DNA of 64,000 nucleotides from Sepioteuthis lessoniana (lineage: Eukaryota > Mollusca > Cephalopoda > Myopsida > Loliginidae), in assembly GCA_963585895.1 (NCBI GenBank), contig OY757904.1:85865043-85929042 (forward strand). The letters are read 5' to 3'. Below, one piece after another: positions 40,384 to 53,441 of this stretch (positions are counted from its first letter, which is position 1; every line of letters begins with the position of its first letter). Below the pieces are notes generated by a model. It saw only the letters and a list, made by a program, of their open reading frames with translations, did no database searches and had not been told where the DNA came from. A program made the translations under genes and the position numbers.

Positions 40384-42264
40384 TGTTGCGGAGCCGATAA
40401 GCACGTCAACCCCGCAAATGAATTAAGTTTAATGCGTGCGAGTAGTGACAACCAAAGACAATGAAGGGAACAAAGGCGAGATAACAGATACAACAAAAGT
40501 GACGATTTTATTGTCGGAATTACAAACGTGTGTGTAAAGTCCGTGGCGGTTGTATGTAGTCTTCAGCTAGATGGGTGATGTCGATAGCTGGTATGGTCGA
40601 GTTGTAGATGTGCGCAGCTGGACGTTCGACGAGGGTAGCTGGCGTAGGTCGAGTCGTAGAGATACAGCTAGATGTTTGATGCGGGTAAGCTGAGATCGGT
40701 CGGGTCGTTGAATGCAGCTGGATGATCGTAGCTGGAAGCTGAGGTCGGCCGTGGTTGGTAAATCGATGTCCCGGTTTTTGACAGTACGTTGGGTTAACCG
40801 GGGGTGTGTCGATCTGGTGGCTAGCCCGTACAGCGAGTCCTACGTGGGCCAGATTATGCAATGCTAGCGCAGTCCGTAACAACGAGTCGTTACGTGTACT
40901 GCATGCTACATTGCGTGAGCGTCGAGGTCGAAATCGGTGTTGGCAGATTGGTCGTGTAGAGTCGAGCGAGTTGGTGACTAAGACTGAGCCGTGTCTTAGA
41001 ACCACGGACCAAGTGAACGGACGGGGAAACCATGGTTAAGGTTTGCCAGGCCTTAACACATACGAAGTCGAGCGTGCGGATCGGTGAAGCTAGGACTTTG
41101 TCGTGCCCCTAGCTGTGCGGGCATATCGTTTACGGTAGCTATGGCTTTGCGTGCCAAAGCCGTGCGGACGAGTCGGGACGGCAGCTGTGGCTGTGTTGCG
41201 CCAAAGCTGTACGGACGTATCGGACGGTAGCTAAGGCTTTGTCACGCCAAAGCTGTGCGGACGTATTGTTGACGGTAGCTATAGCTTTGCCGTGTCAAAG
41301 CCGTGCGGATGTGTCGGACGATAGCTATGGCTGTGTCGCGTCAAAGCTGTACGGACGTATCGGACGGTAGCTATGGCTGTGTCGCGCCAAAGCTGTGCGG
41401 GCGTATCATTGACGGTAGCTATGGCTCTTGCGTGCCGAAGCTGTGCGGACGTATCGAGACGATAGGTAAGGCTTGCGTGCCAGAGCTGTGCGGACGTATC
41501 GGACGGTAGCTAAGGCTTTTGCGCGCCAAAGCTCTGCACTGACGAGCGAACAGGCCAGGAAGCCGAGGCTAAGATAGGCGTTATCTTAGCGCTGCGCAGA
41601 TAGTGAAGCGGTAGCTAAAGGCTAACCCGTGCCTTTCGCGCTTCGCAGCCAAACGGACGAGGGGGACCGAGTAAAGATTAAGACCGGCTGGCCTAAGGCT
41701 CCATCTTCGTGTTTGCCTCCAGGCCGACTATTTCGACTGGTCGTTAAGGACCGTCAGAGATACTCCAACCTGCAAAAAGTGGCCTCTTATGGTCCTTAAA
41801 AGGACCTTTAGCGCATATCAATGTGATGAGAAAAAAAGGGTGAATCTGTCACTAGAAGTGGCGGTGAGATGAATGCAACCACGATAACGTAGGATTCGAC
41901 CTCGTGGAGCCGAGTGGCCCCTCTGAATTTTTCGCCGCCGAAGCCTTTTTCATATGAAAGAAAGGCAAAACCACTTCTACCGCGCCACGTGAATAGAAAG
42001 TTCTTCTATAAAAAATGGACGTAGAAAATAAGTCCTTCTTTAGCCTGGTATAGGCTAGTGAAGATAATTAATTCCATTTTTATAGAATTATTTCTGGCAG
42101 AAGTGTTTTTCAAATGTTGATAAATTTTAATTTATCCCTTTCTTAGCTGTAACGGCCGGTTAGAGTTGAAAAAGGGCTTTGTCATTTCCGGCCGTACGCG
42201 GATGTAATTTTTCTTGAGCGAACGAGTAATCCGATGTGTTTATTTTTGTATGCAGGTCGCGGCA
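40384..42264 (+). mobile_element. solo LTR, copy C (1.88 kb)
   Basis: It begins TGTTGCGGAGCCGATAAGCA and ends GGTCGCGGCA, flanked on both sides by GTAT (40380-40383 and 42265-42268), a 4-bp target duplication. It is homologous to copies A and B. It contains two hairpins with a conserved loop at about 40819-40906, then a long array of variable-stem hairpins from 40978 to about 41630. No internal coding region adjoins. The Ty3/gypsy assignment rests on the TG..CA ends and the 4-bp duplication. Confidence 0.75.
40978..41635 (+). repeat. minisatellite of variable-stem hairpins in LTR copy C
   Basis: Units of about 46-58 bp each hold a hairpin. Stems include CTAAGAC/GTCTTAG (40978-40999), GTTAAGG/CCTTAAC (41035-41057), GCTAGG/CCTAGC (41089-41113), GGCTTTG/CAAAGCC (41143-41161) and GCTAAGATA/TATCTTAGC (41568-41590). 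Between 41135 and 41520 nine units have a GTGCGGACGTATCGGACGGT-like spacer. An ORF reading CGRI repeats is only the minisatellite in translation. Confidence 0.88.
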
Positions 42265-43899
42265 GTATCATAGCACTCTATTTTCAGTTAATTTTTTTAT
42301 TAAAATTTATCTATTAATATATTTTTTTTATAAATATACTATCCCGGATTTTACAAGTATATAAATAACATAAGGTTCCAAAACTTAGCACAATATCTCA
42401 TTAGTCATTGCTTACATAAGAGAACGTTTAGAAGGACCAGTTAGATGAATAGCGGACATAATGCAGCCAAATTTAAACTTTGATCTGTGGTTAACTGATA
42501 GTAATCTGGACTCCTGAGCAAAAAGGATTTTCGACCAATCAACACATTTCACTCTCGCCATCCATTATACGTGGATATATATTATCTTAATTAGACATTT
42601 ATTGGAGAATTTATTTCCTGTGTTCCGAGTACCATTACGAACTTATTTAGTGGAATATATATAACCCTTTGATTCATTTGAGGCCAATTAAAAAATAAGG
42701 CTTTTATTACTCGAGTTTCTTGACGCTTTTGACCCTCGGGGACTGTCCGATTGATCGGCAGCTCAGTCCGTCCATGTTTCCGACTTCTATAGCAGATTTT
42801 ACAAGCATACTAATGTACAGTAGATTAGTGTAGAAGAATGGCTATGTAACACCATTCATTTCGAATTTATTACGAAATGTAGCATTAATCAGTGGATTCC
42901 GACATTATTCGCTAATAATATCCCTACGTCAATATCCATTCTCGCCAATTCTTGTAATCAGCACGGTCTTCAATGGTTGGTACATTCCTGTAAACAACCA
43001 ATATTTTTACAGACACACATTTCCTTCTGGGGGTGTATATAAGAAATAAGTTAGTGTAACGATGATGACAGGAGGTAGGTAATTAACATATCTAACGAAA
43101 GGAGTTCACGTAGAATAACCGAATGTAACATCGTGTCATGTACGATGGGGGTGTTTATCCCGTAAGACTTTACAGTCGAACTGACAACTGGAGCTAATGA
43201 AGACACGGCTGAGTTCCCATTGCCTTCGTAAATGGATAGGGTCACATCGGTACAAACTGATTCAATCTTAGGTTTCTTTACCCCGGTTTTTCTTGTATCA
43301 CCTGACCTACCCGATTACCCAAAGTTCTGCTTGATCCCACACTTTTTATCCCCTTTCTTTCCTCCACCTCTGAAATTTTGGGTGTCGAACAAGTCTTTTT
43401 CATTACGTGTTGCCAATTTCGAATTTTGATACATTGTTTTGTACACACCGGTAAGCATAAAGACTGTAACCAATTGAACATAACACTTGTTGACATTTAC
43501 TAAGCTTAGTTTAGTTTGGTACAAGGCCTAGTGTGAACCAAAACCACTGAAAAGGGTTTGCTAGCGAGCCCAATGACCATTGCACGAATATGGCATTTTT
43601 TTTAGCATTAAAAATCGAAAATTTTGCATGTAAAGTATGTATGTATGTGTTTTATTGTGTTTTGGTTTATTTGTATTATATATGTATTTTATTTTGGTTG
43701 TATTTTTAATGGTATTTCAGTTCCTTATGGGTTATCTAATGCCGATATTTGATTCATTTGTAAACGATTACAGTCATAACTATATTTTCAATTTTTAAAA
43801 AATCGCACTTTTTAATATAATATAATGATCATTTGTTTGTATAGTTATAAGTTATGAAGTATTCCTATCTAATACTAATGATTTTCAATTTTAACTTTG
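42265..43899. other. AT-rich spacer, nothing recognised
   Basis: ORFs of 64-72 residues at 43051-43524 have no recognisable features. A short ATGT repeat lies near 43633-43650. Confidence 0.55.
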
Positions 43900-44050
43900 G
43901 GTCAGAGTGGACCTAGGAGTAATGGCAACGAAGGGGTGACTTCACAATCCCCAGAACTGATGCTCCATCACTAGATGCAGTATACCACTTTTGGTGTGTG
44001 AGAGTCTTACCCTTCTGCTGAGGATGCGGTCGCCAACAGGGATGTGTATG
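43900..44050 (+). repeat. SINE-B fragment
   Basis: It shares AGGAGTAATGGCAACGAAGG, TGATGCTCCATCACTAGATG and GTCTTACCCTTCTGCTGA with the copies at 19530 and 51755. Confidence 0.65.
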
Positions 44051-45565
44051 TATGTGAAGAGTCCCAATAAAAAAGTTTATCTAAAGAAATTATGGATGTA
44101 TGACTAAAAAAAAAATCTGTGATTTAAATTTCTAAGTATTAAAATTCTATTGTATGGTCAAAGTATTATTAGTATTGGCTCCAATTCTATAAAATAAATT
44201 CTAGATCAGATGAAACTTATAAAAACAAGTAAATTCAGTTTACACAAATCCGACACATTTTTCCAAATGTTCTTTTTCATTCTTTCAATTTCTGGTTTAC
44301 TTTTGATCGATTTGCACTCCTCAAATTTTGATCTTTGGTATCGGATGGAAAATGTTGATTCTTTAACGCCTTTTTCAATTCATGGTACCAGGTCATAGCG
44401 TTCGTTAATCATCAGTACTGCGTTCACTTTACGTAATATTCGCATTCATGGCCTCTAAAGACGAACAAACAGAGAGATATAAAGTCATCAAATTTGGTAT
44501 ACATACTCATTCAACCCAGAGGAAGGTTTGAATGTAAAAAATGATTAAGCTTTTGTTTATACGAGGATAAAAAAAGGAAGGTTTTTATATTGTTTCAAGG
44601 CATTTCAACCATATACAATTTATATATTGTTTGAAGGCGTTTCAACCATATACAATTTAAATTTCTAAATTAAAAAAAAGTTAAAATCAAACTAATTGTT
44701 TTACTGAAATAATTCTAATTAAAATTGAACCTTAAAATTAGATTTATATGTCGTTCTTTAAGTTGGAAGTGTAAAATAACTAAGTTATTGTATAATTGCT
44801 TAATTATGACGAATAACTAGGATGAAAAACAATGTTTAAATCAATAAATCTCTTAGGTTTTACTAAAATATTTCACAACAAAACTTCATAAGATTTTTCC
44901 GTAAACAATATTAATTTTATACGATAATATAAAATATAACTAGTAATTGTTTTTCTTTTATGTAGATTTATATTTTATACTAACTGTTACCGTTTGCAAC
45001 TGTTCGATGTAGATATCTAATTGATTACAAAGATTTAAAAATAGACATTGTTTAGAAAAATAGAATAAGTAAAATGAATTTCGGATATTTGTTTGTTAAT
45101 TTTGTTGTTTCAACAATTCCAGTCTTGATCTTTCAGCCAGCGTAGAAGAGTACAGCCGTGAGACCATAATAAGAATACTCATCAAAACCAACGAAATACA
45201 CAAAACCTTTTTTGTCATGCTTTGTTCCAGGAAATGAAAATAAAAGAACTTGAATTAAAAGAGGAACGTTAAACTATGCATAACAATATTGTACTTCTTG
45301 AATCGTATTTCAGATGAGCTGATGTGTTAAAAATAACAAAACAATAACAGTATCGCACACAAATAAGTACACTCCTACCTATTTTTAGTAAATAAGAAAT
45401 AATTTTTTCTAAACCAAATTTAACTGCATTTTATCATTTCTAGTGGAACATTAGACAATCAAGACTAATATTATTGGGTATTATTTAGTACCAGACTTTA
45501 CAATATTGAAACTCTGTTACAAAAAAGAAAATGTTACACCTCGTGACCAAAAATGAACTTGCATA
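44051..45565. other. AT-rich spacer with a short tandem duplication
   Basis: At about 44585-44661 a unit near 38 bp is repeated twice, ending in ATTTCAACCATATACAATTT and GTTTCAACCATATACAATTT. Nothing else is supported. Confidence 0.6.
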
Positions 45566-45687
<122 letters not shown>

Positions 45688-45882
45688 CGAAAATTTGAAA
45701 TCCTCTCCAAATAATTAAAAAAAAAGTTAGATTCTTTCTAAACCAAGATATCAGCATTTCATTATTTCTTGAAGAATATTATACAGAACGGTTATTATTA
45801 GCTATTATTCATTATCAAACTCAGTAGCATTGGAACTCTCTAACAAGAAGTATGAATATGTTATAGTACAAAAATGAATACA

Positions 45883-46430
<548 letters not shown>

Positions 46431-46544
46431 ATAGATTTGAAGGATTATTTAAAAAAATCTTCAGCTTGATGTCAAACATCATCAGACTTCACTTGGTCAG
46501 TTTTAGTTAAACTGCTACTGAACTACTTCCTACAGGGTTAATGA

Positions 46545-46690
46545 ATTTAAACTCCAGTCACGCTATTACGTTCAATTTTGGACTAATACCATTGGGAAAG
46601 GTATAAGCCCTTATATCTCCCAGCTATGGGTTAAATAGTACCACTAGAGTTCTTTTACATGGCTTGCTTTGGCATTAAAAATGCCATTCA
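46545..46690 (+). repeat. SINE-C fragment
   Basis: It shares ATTACGTTCA, GGGAAAGGTAT and TCCCAGCTATGGGTTAAAT in order with the minus strand of 9665-9895. The tRNA-like head is eroded. Confidence 0.65.
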
Positions 46691-47204
46691 ACAAGCAAAC
46701 CGAACAGAAATCGAAGGATTAATGAAACAATTTGTTTAATCCCTATCAAATGATAGAACCTATTCTATGTACGCCCAAAATTTTCTGATTTGTCTTAAGC
46801 TAAATTGAAAGAAGGCTTATATACTGTCCTGAGATAAAACTCATTTCTAATGTGTAATTTGACGGAAGAAGTCCTCAGAAACCAAAATATAAAGAAATTG
46901 TGAAACATTTGTACGTCAAGTTCGATTGCAACATAAGTCTAAGACTCCACTTTTTGAATTTGCATTTGTATTTCATTGTTCTAAAATATCATACTGATAT
47001 ATTAACATTTCTGTTATCTTCTGTGTCCTTGATATCAATGCCTAGAATCCCCATTCACAACTTTTAAACGAACCACCTACATTCTCCTTTTGCGCAAGGA
47101 ACTCTGATAGGGAAACTCCGAAAGAAAACCCCATGTAATCGCTGTTGATTAAACCACCAAGTTTTTTTACATTCACTTTCTCACAGACAATCTCCTACTG
47201 TTAT
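46691..47204. other. AT-rich spacer
   Basis: No supported feature. Confidence 0.5.
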
Positions 47205-47480
47205 CATACATCATAAGAGCGTGTTTGCAAAATTCGGCGTTTCACAGACTATCCTTAGTGACAAAGGTCTTGAATTCAAATGAAATGAATACAAAATATC
47301 AACGGTCTTATGGAACTCACCATCCAAATCGTCAAACGCACTCTGAAGAAGCCAATGAAAAGCAACCACGACCCATTCCTAGCAATTCTTGTCATATGAA
47401 TTACCCCATTTGATGATGAACCATCACCAGCAACATAACTTATAGGATGAAGTCACCCTACGAACCTGCCTCATAAAAAA
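47205..47480 (+). pseudogene. gypsy-type integrase core fragment
   Basis: The plus strand reads FGVSQTILSDKGLEF, the integrase block with the second catalytic Asp. A shifted frame then gives LTIQIVKRTLKKPMKSNHDP and the segment after it, matching the region past the catalytic Glu (the Glu itself is lost in the frame change). No other gypsy domains surround it. It is distinct from the 21-26 kb element. Confidence 0.6.
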
Positions 47481-50409
47481 CATCACCACCGATTCAAACA
47501 AAAATATTCAATAATTAATTCAACTCGAACCCTAACTAATATGGTACATATACATAGAAGAAATAAATAGGAAATGAAAGGAAAGGTGCTTAATAAGCTA
47601 AGTATCCCCGTTCCTATTTAGTAGAGACCGATAAAGGCATTAAAATTAGATGCAATCAGCATCACTTACTCAAAACAAGGAAGAAATTCTTTATTAACCC
47701 AGATGTTGACAATGGAAAATTCATCTCATAAGAGGATATATCAGCTCTTCATGGTCAGCATCCTGAATGCTAATGGACAGACCGGGATCTGTAAACTTAG
47801 TAGCCTCATCGTACAATTCGAAGTGGCTGACAAGTCATCATTTCCCTGCATTACAAATGATAATCTTAAGTACTTCTTCAGATGTACTGATGAACTTTTC
47901 TCTGTCAAGTTTCCTTTTGTTTTTCCTTTTTCATCACATCTATTATAGTAATAGTGTTGTAATAGGATGGAAAGGTTCTAAACAGCCTCATTTTGCTTTT
48001 ACACTATTGTGACAACCTAGATAGTCAATAAAGATACTTTGAAATGTAGGCACGTGTTTACCTCTCTTTTCGACTATCAGCACCTCATACATACCTACTA
48101 ATCAAATTTTGGCATTAAATAACCTGTAATGATATGCATTTAAAAAAATTTGAAATGAAAAAAATTAGCACCCCCCCCAAAAAAAACACAGCACCCCCCC
48201 AAAAAAAAAATTGAAATAATTGGTGCTTCAAGTTGGATAGTTTAATTGAAAAGCTTGAAATATAACATCAGAGTTAATCTTTTATTTACACCTCGAAGTC
48301 TATTATGAATGACGTGTCAGACAAAATAAGAGTTTACAGTGTGAGCTTACGTTGGACCATTTCAATAAAAGGCAATGTGTTTTGGTGTTCTGAATATATA
48401 TGTTCTTGAATATATATTAGATATCCACATACTAATGATAGGTGTGTGTGTGTGTGTGTGTATAAGACAAACACTTTGTTCGTTATCTAATTGGAGAAAA
48501 AAATACTTTTTTTAGCGGACTTGACGTTAGATTGAATTAAAGACTCTATAAAATTAAAAAAAGGGAAATTTGTTATTTAATCTATTTTATGATTGTGTAG
48601 ATTCGGTCAAATTAGGGTCCGCGTGCGCCTTTGATTTAGTTTGGTCTAAAAAATAAATTGAATGTCCCACGTTGTTAAAAATTTAGTAAAGTTATAGAAA
48701 AGATATTTTTTCTATTATTTTCTACGCTGGCTACTCGAGGTTCAACTAAAATTCTGTGTCCGTGAAAAACCAAATTCGACTACTTTTTGCAAAAAGAACT
48801 TAAACTGATCGAGAAATATAAAAATGGGTATATATATTTTATTTCTTTTTATCTTGCTTACAATGATGGTGTTAGAAATTTAAAACAGAACTGTGTCTAA
48901 TCAAAAGGGAGAAAGCGAATAATAAAATAATAAAAATTTAATAAAGCACTCCAAAAGAACAAATAATCAAACAGACACACACACACACATATGTACGTAT
49001 AAATTGCAAATTTTACAAGTACAGGAATAGACTAATTAAGATTAAAATAAAGATTCGCAAAATGTGCGGAGTATTCTTTAGGTATAAACAACATTTTCCT
49101 ATTTGGGACACCTTAGACTCTTATCCTACTGCTTTAAGTGCAGAGTGATTATAGATGACCTGGTGGGAGAGGAAGAGATTTTATTGAATCAACTACTTAT
49201 TGTTATTTACTAAGCATAAATTAGTTTAAGCATAACCACGTGAATCCAATTTATTATTTAACGGTAATGGTCAGCTAACTATTACCCCACGATGAAGCCT
49301 TCAATTTCCATACTGTCTAAATGATTATCCCCGGTTTGAGATATTCACGAAACTTTATAGAAACAACGTCTTTACTAGATTAGCCATTCATTCTTTTAAG
49401 AGAAAATTGTTCAAAATGTTATGTATTCATGTGTGTGTTTTCTTGTAATTATGGAATTTTTTATTTATTTTAGATGAAGTTGTTTAAAGAGTCTTATTAA
49501 ATGCCTTATTGCCTGTAAAAAGAAACAAGTATGCATTTAAGATGAATTTGAATTTAAAAAAAAATGTGCATTTTACTCTAGCTTTTTAGGCATAGTAATT
49601 GGTTGGCTTCACCCTCCGCTTTCTTTTCAATTTTAAATGCAATAATTTGAGGTGCACTTGAAGCTGAGAAGGAATCCCTGATAATTAATAGAATTCACGT
49701 TTTAAGGAAGAGCAACAGCAAGTTTTTCATTTGATATGTTTTTCTTAACCAGCAGCGTGTTATTGACTTAATTATTTGCCGGAGTCGATTTTATAGATTA
49801 AACAAATAAAATGTGAAAAAAAAGAAAGAAATCACCGAATAAATTATTTCAGGATTAGAGACTGATAATCACTCTTTCATTCTCTTTTTCTTTTCTGGTA
49901 TTTTCTGAGGCAAATAAATAAAATGAATAAATAAATTTTAAAAAAATAGATAAAAAACTGAAAAAAATGAGAGAATGGTCGAAAAACGAAAATTAGCTTG
50001 CGTTACAGAAATGTTAAAAAAAGAATCACCTTTTAACAAGCTTCGTAGAAAAATAAAGCAAATTGACTTCTTAATTTTCAAATTCTGATGTTATATTGCA
50101 TTCGGTAGGAGTAAAAATATTTGCGGTTTTTAACCACCAACTTCAAAGAAATAAATTTCAGGTTAGAATAGAATTTATTAATGGAAATAAAACCCCTTTA
50201 GAATGTAAACACTGTTACTAACAATAAACAAATTTATTATTTCCGGTACCATTGAATTTTGGTGTCCTGGAATCGAAATATTCTTCGAAGAATTTTGGTG
50301 CTTAAATGTTGCAGAATGTCGGAAATGTCGGAAGTTGTCGAGATATTGGAAAATAGCAGTCGATCAAAGAGAGGTTTGGTAAGTAAACAGGATGAGATAA
50401 AGTTTCGTA
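47481..50409. other. AT-rich spacer, nothing recognised
   Basis: This holds C and A homopolymer runs (48172-48210), a (GT)n tract (48443-48462) and a (CA)n tract (48974-48990). ORFs of up to 81 residues at 47703-48012 overlap in two frames and lack motifs. Confidence 0.55.
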
Positions 50410-50625
50410 TTCCAGTTCATTCATTTTTCAAGACATGTGGTCGGGAGTTACCATAGAGAATAATTTGTCCTTTTCAACTGACCGATATTGGATGCAAACG
50501 TTGCAGTTCTTGGTGCATTTTGTTGATTTCCTGGCAATACTCAGCCGTGATAGTTACGTCAGGATTTAAGAAGTTGTAATGTGTGATTTCACTAGCCAAC
50601 AGTGATCACAATCATATAAAAATAT
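50410..50625 (-). pseudogene. mariner transposase fragment (third subfamily)
   Basis: The minus strand reads HYNFLNPDVTITAEYCQEIN and KMHQELQRLHPISVS, a stop, then KGQIILYGNSRPHV. This is the central catalytic block of mariners related to those in the vertebrate SETMAR fusion. The catalytic Asp of the HDNARPH-type motif is Gly here. Confidence 0.75.
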
Positions 50626-50819
50626 TTTATTAGAGAAAAGTTAAAAAAAAGAAAGATTTGTATGCATTAAAAAGGAAATGAGTCAATTGGTTTCATGTAC
50701 GTCACAATATAGAATACGTAGAAAAGCCCATACTTTTCATATTTTCAACCTTAATTTACTGAATAAAAAACTAATTAAAAATTATGATCTTCAGTATAAA
50801 TCATTCTTTTATATTCTTT

Positions 50820-51131
50820 GCGAAGAACACCCCGGAGCCTTTTCTGGACTTCGGTCCGGAGCGTGGCTCTGCAAAAGAAACCTATGTATGGCACTAGACC
50901 TTGTTGTCTAGTTCAAGCCATAACCCGGCATACGTGCCCGGACCCACATTTGGGTTCGTGAAACTGCTTGCCTCATCAGGCTCACATTGCACCAAGTGAG
51001 CCGATGAGCAGCATAGACCAGCAGGGCTCGAGTCTCGGCTCGTTCCAATATCCCCCTCCCCTTTATCCCCACTTTAATCGGCCTTCGGGCTTTTGACCTT
51101 GTGTCAAGTCCTGTCTGGTGGGAGGTAGCGA
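50820..51131 (+). repeat. SINE-E copy
   Basis: It shares CTTCGGTCCGGAGCGTGGCT (diverged), CATCAGGCTCACATTGCACC, AAGTGAGCCGATGAGC and the CTTTAATCGGCCTTCGGGC segment with the dimer at 2424-3028. Its middle part differs from both dimer units. Confidence 0.75.
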
Positions 51132-51754
51132 CAAATATTCTTTTATAAGCTAAAATGTATAAATTCCTTTTTAAAATGCAATTTTGAATTTACGTACAAC
51201 GCGGGCCAAAATATTTTATTGCTTCTGCAGTGTAATCACGCTTAGAGCATTGGTTCTCGTCAGATCATCAGTGGTAAGCAACGGAGAGCCTGTTCAGTAT
51301 TTAAATAATTGGTTCGTTGGTTTTACAGCATGTTAACCCTTACTAGGTTATTAATGCCGAAATTTTTTTTGCAAGCAATTATATGGTTTCAAGTAACTTC
51401 GTATATAATAATATGCAAACAATTATATTTCTTCTGTTAACTATTGCTATATATACGAATAATTTACAAATTTTTATATAGTTTTGAGTTATTATTCTTA
51501 TTATAATTTTTACTCAATTACTAAAGTATTTTAATACTAATAATTTTTCTCGATGATTAAAGTATTTAATACTAATATTTTGCAAGCAATTAAATGTAGC
51601 TCAAAACTGTTTTAAGTAGGTAAATACTTCATAATTATTTACAATATTGATTTTTATAAGATCTAATGTATTCTTGTTGTTCAAAATAATTTTATAATGA
51701 TTCCAAATAGATCTATTTGACATACAGATAGAACACTAACAGATACTACTGTGC
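51132..51754. other. very AT-rich spacer
   Basis: Short irregular repeats of TACTAATAATTTT-like and GCAAGCAATTA-like words. No gene. Confidence 0.55.
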
Positions 51755-51945
51755 TGCGTCAGAATGGAGCTGGGAGTAACGGCAACCCTTCTCAAAACCC
51801 CATAACTGGAGTATCACCTCCAGATGTAGTTTAGTGTCATATTCAAGACACCCGTTTTTGTGGATAAGGTCTTACTTCTCTGCAAAAGACACAGTCGGCG
51901 TATCCTAAACCCCATCGACAGGGTGGTTCTTAAATGTATAACCAC
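51755..51945 (+). repeat. SINE-B copy
   Basis: It contains GGGAGTAACGGCAACC, TTAGTGTCATATTCAAGACA and CACAGTCGGCGTATCCTAAA, in the same order as at 19530-19734. Confidence 0.7.
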
Positions 51946-52647
51946 TTTATGACAGCAGGTACTGTAAATAACCTGAGGCATTAGTGCCAGACTAAACAAT
52001 ACTTGATTAACAAGATAAGTTTGGGAATTGCTGTTCTAAAAGCTGTATACTCGCTTCTTGGAAGGAACCTAAAACAACTAAAACATTTTAAGGCATTTAC
52101 TAGGATTAGCCACAACGATCAGCCAATTGATTTTACTTTTATTGATAAAGAATTGTTAAAGGTACCGCGTATTGTTTGTTGTTTCTATGGGAAAATAGCT
52201 TAAAATGTGCTGTAAAACAAATCTATTCGTCTTAATGAACATTTTGAGAAAATAACAATAAGCAAGATGACGACCGAAGAGAAACCGGTGTTATTAATAT
52301 TTGTATGATTGCGTGAATCCAGGTTAGCATGACGGCGTAATCGATCAAGGGAAACTATTTAGATGTAGATCAATCATTGAACGTTGCAGAATCCCTGAAC
52401 TTGACAAGCTGTCCAACAAAGGAAAGGCGATCGAGTGACTCCGGTGGTGGAAGGATGAGTTCACTCAACCGAATCAAGCTAAAAGGTTAATCTATAGCTA
52501 CGATTTCTCTCCTAGAAAAGAAGGCAAAAACAATTTTTAATAGAAAGATCAACAATGCATCAACTACCAGCCGCACTATTTCAGTTACCATTAAAATGAA
52601 ATTTTGAATACAACACGACTTATAGAAGTAATAATTTCTATCCTCTT

Positions 52648-52651
<4 letters not shown>
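51946..52651. other. spacer with a 66-residue ORF
   Basis: The ORF 52003-52203 (plus) has no family match. Sequence at 52260-52490 is slightly GC-richer but unidentified. Confidence 0.45.

Positions 52652-52706
<55 letters not shown>
52652..52706. repeat. (TA)n microsatellite
   Basis: A pure TA run abutting the 3' end of a minus-strand SINE-B. Confidence 0.97.
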
Positions 52707-52708
<2 letters not shown>

Positions 52709-52925
52709 GTCGGGTGGGGCTGCAGAATATGCCGAATGCATCTCTGCTGAGGGGTAAGACTTTCCCAACTACTGTCTAGGATCTGACACTAAACCATCTG
52801 ATGGTGAGGATCGAGTCCCGGAGCTCTAGGAATGTGGTGTATCCCTTCAATGGCATTACTCCCAGGCCCACTTTGACCTGGAGTGGTAACACCTGATTAG
52901 GCCCCATTTATAGGTCAAATAGAAC
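52707..52925 (-). repeat. SINE-B copy, full length
   Basis: The reverse complement matches 19520-19734 from ACAGTTCTATTTGACC through CAGCCCCACCCGACA. A B-box-like GGATCGAGTCCCGG is on the plus strand. The element ends in the (TA)n tract. Confidence 0.75.
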
Positions 52926-53220
52926 TGTTTAAGTATTTAACAGCGTGCAACAAATGACTGATGTAGCATTGTTAGTGTTATATGGCAATACTCGGAACCA
53001 TTTAACCGTGTGCAAACAAATGGGTAATGTTGAATTAAGTTAATAAATATTGAATCTCAGTACTTGTAACCCTTGTACACTAAAATTGAATTGTTAGTAT
53101 AACATAGGAATGCTTGGAACCATTTGACTGTATGCGAGTGAATGAATAGTGTTGAATAGAATTATTTGTGTCAGATAGCAATTCTTGAAACTATTTTGTT
53201 GTGCACAAACAATAACAAAT
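52926..53220. repeat. diverged minisatellite flanking SINE-B
   Basis: Three or four loose repeats of a unit including GGAACCATTTAACCGTGTGC and an AATGTTGAAT-like stretch. It occupies the same side of SINE-B as the array at 19131-19525, so the two appear to travel together. Confidence 0.6.
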
Positions 53221-53376
53221 TTGCTCTAACTTTTTTAAAAATAAAATCACTATTCTCTGGCTCATTTAAAAATGTTATCTACAAAATATGCGCTTACAAA
53301 TCATATATAAACCGGATTTAGCATTGAATAACCTACAAGAGTTGATATGCCGTAAAAATCAACAAAACAACCAATC

Positions 53377-53378
<2 letters not shown>

Positions 53379-53437
<59 letters not shown>
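53379..53437. repeat. (TA)n microsatellite
   Basis: A pure TA run. Confidence 0.97.

Positions 53438-53439
<2 letters not shown>

Positions 53440-53441
<2 letters not shown>

Noticed and set aside
41303-41509. 68-residue ORF with CGRI repeats
   Set aside because: It is a translation of the LTR hairpin minisatellite. The repeat period in this part (about 46 bp) is not a multiple of three and frames are not maintained.
52003-52203. 66-residue ORF as a host gene
   Set aside because: It is short, has no family match, and lies between SINE copies and a microsatellite.
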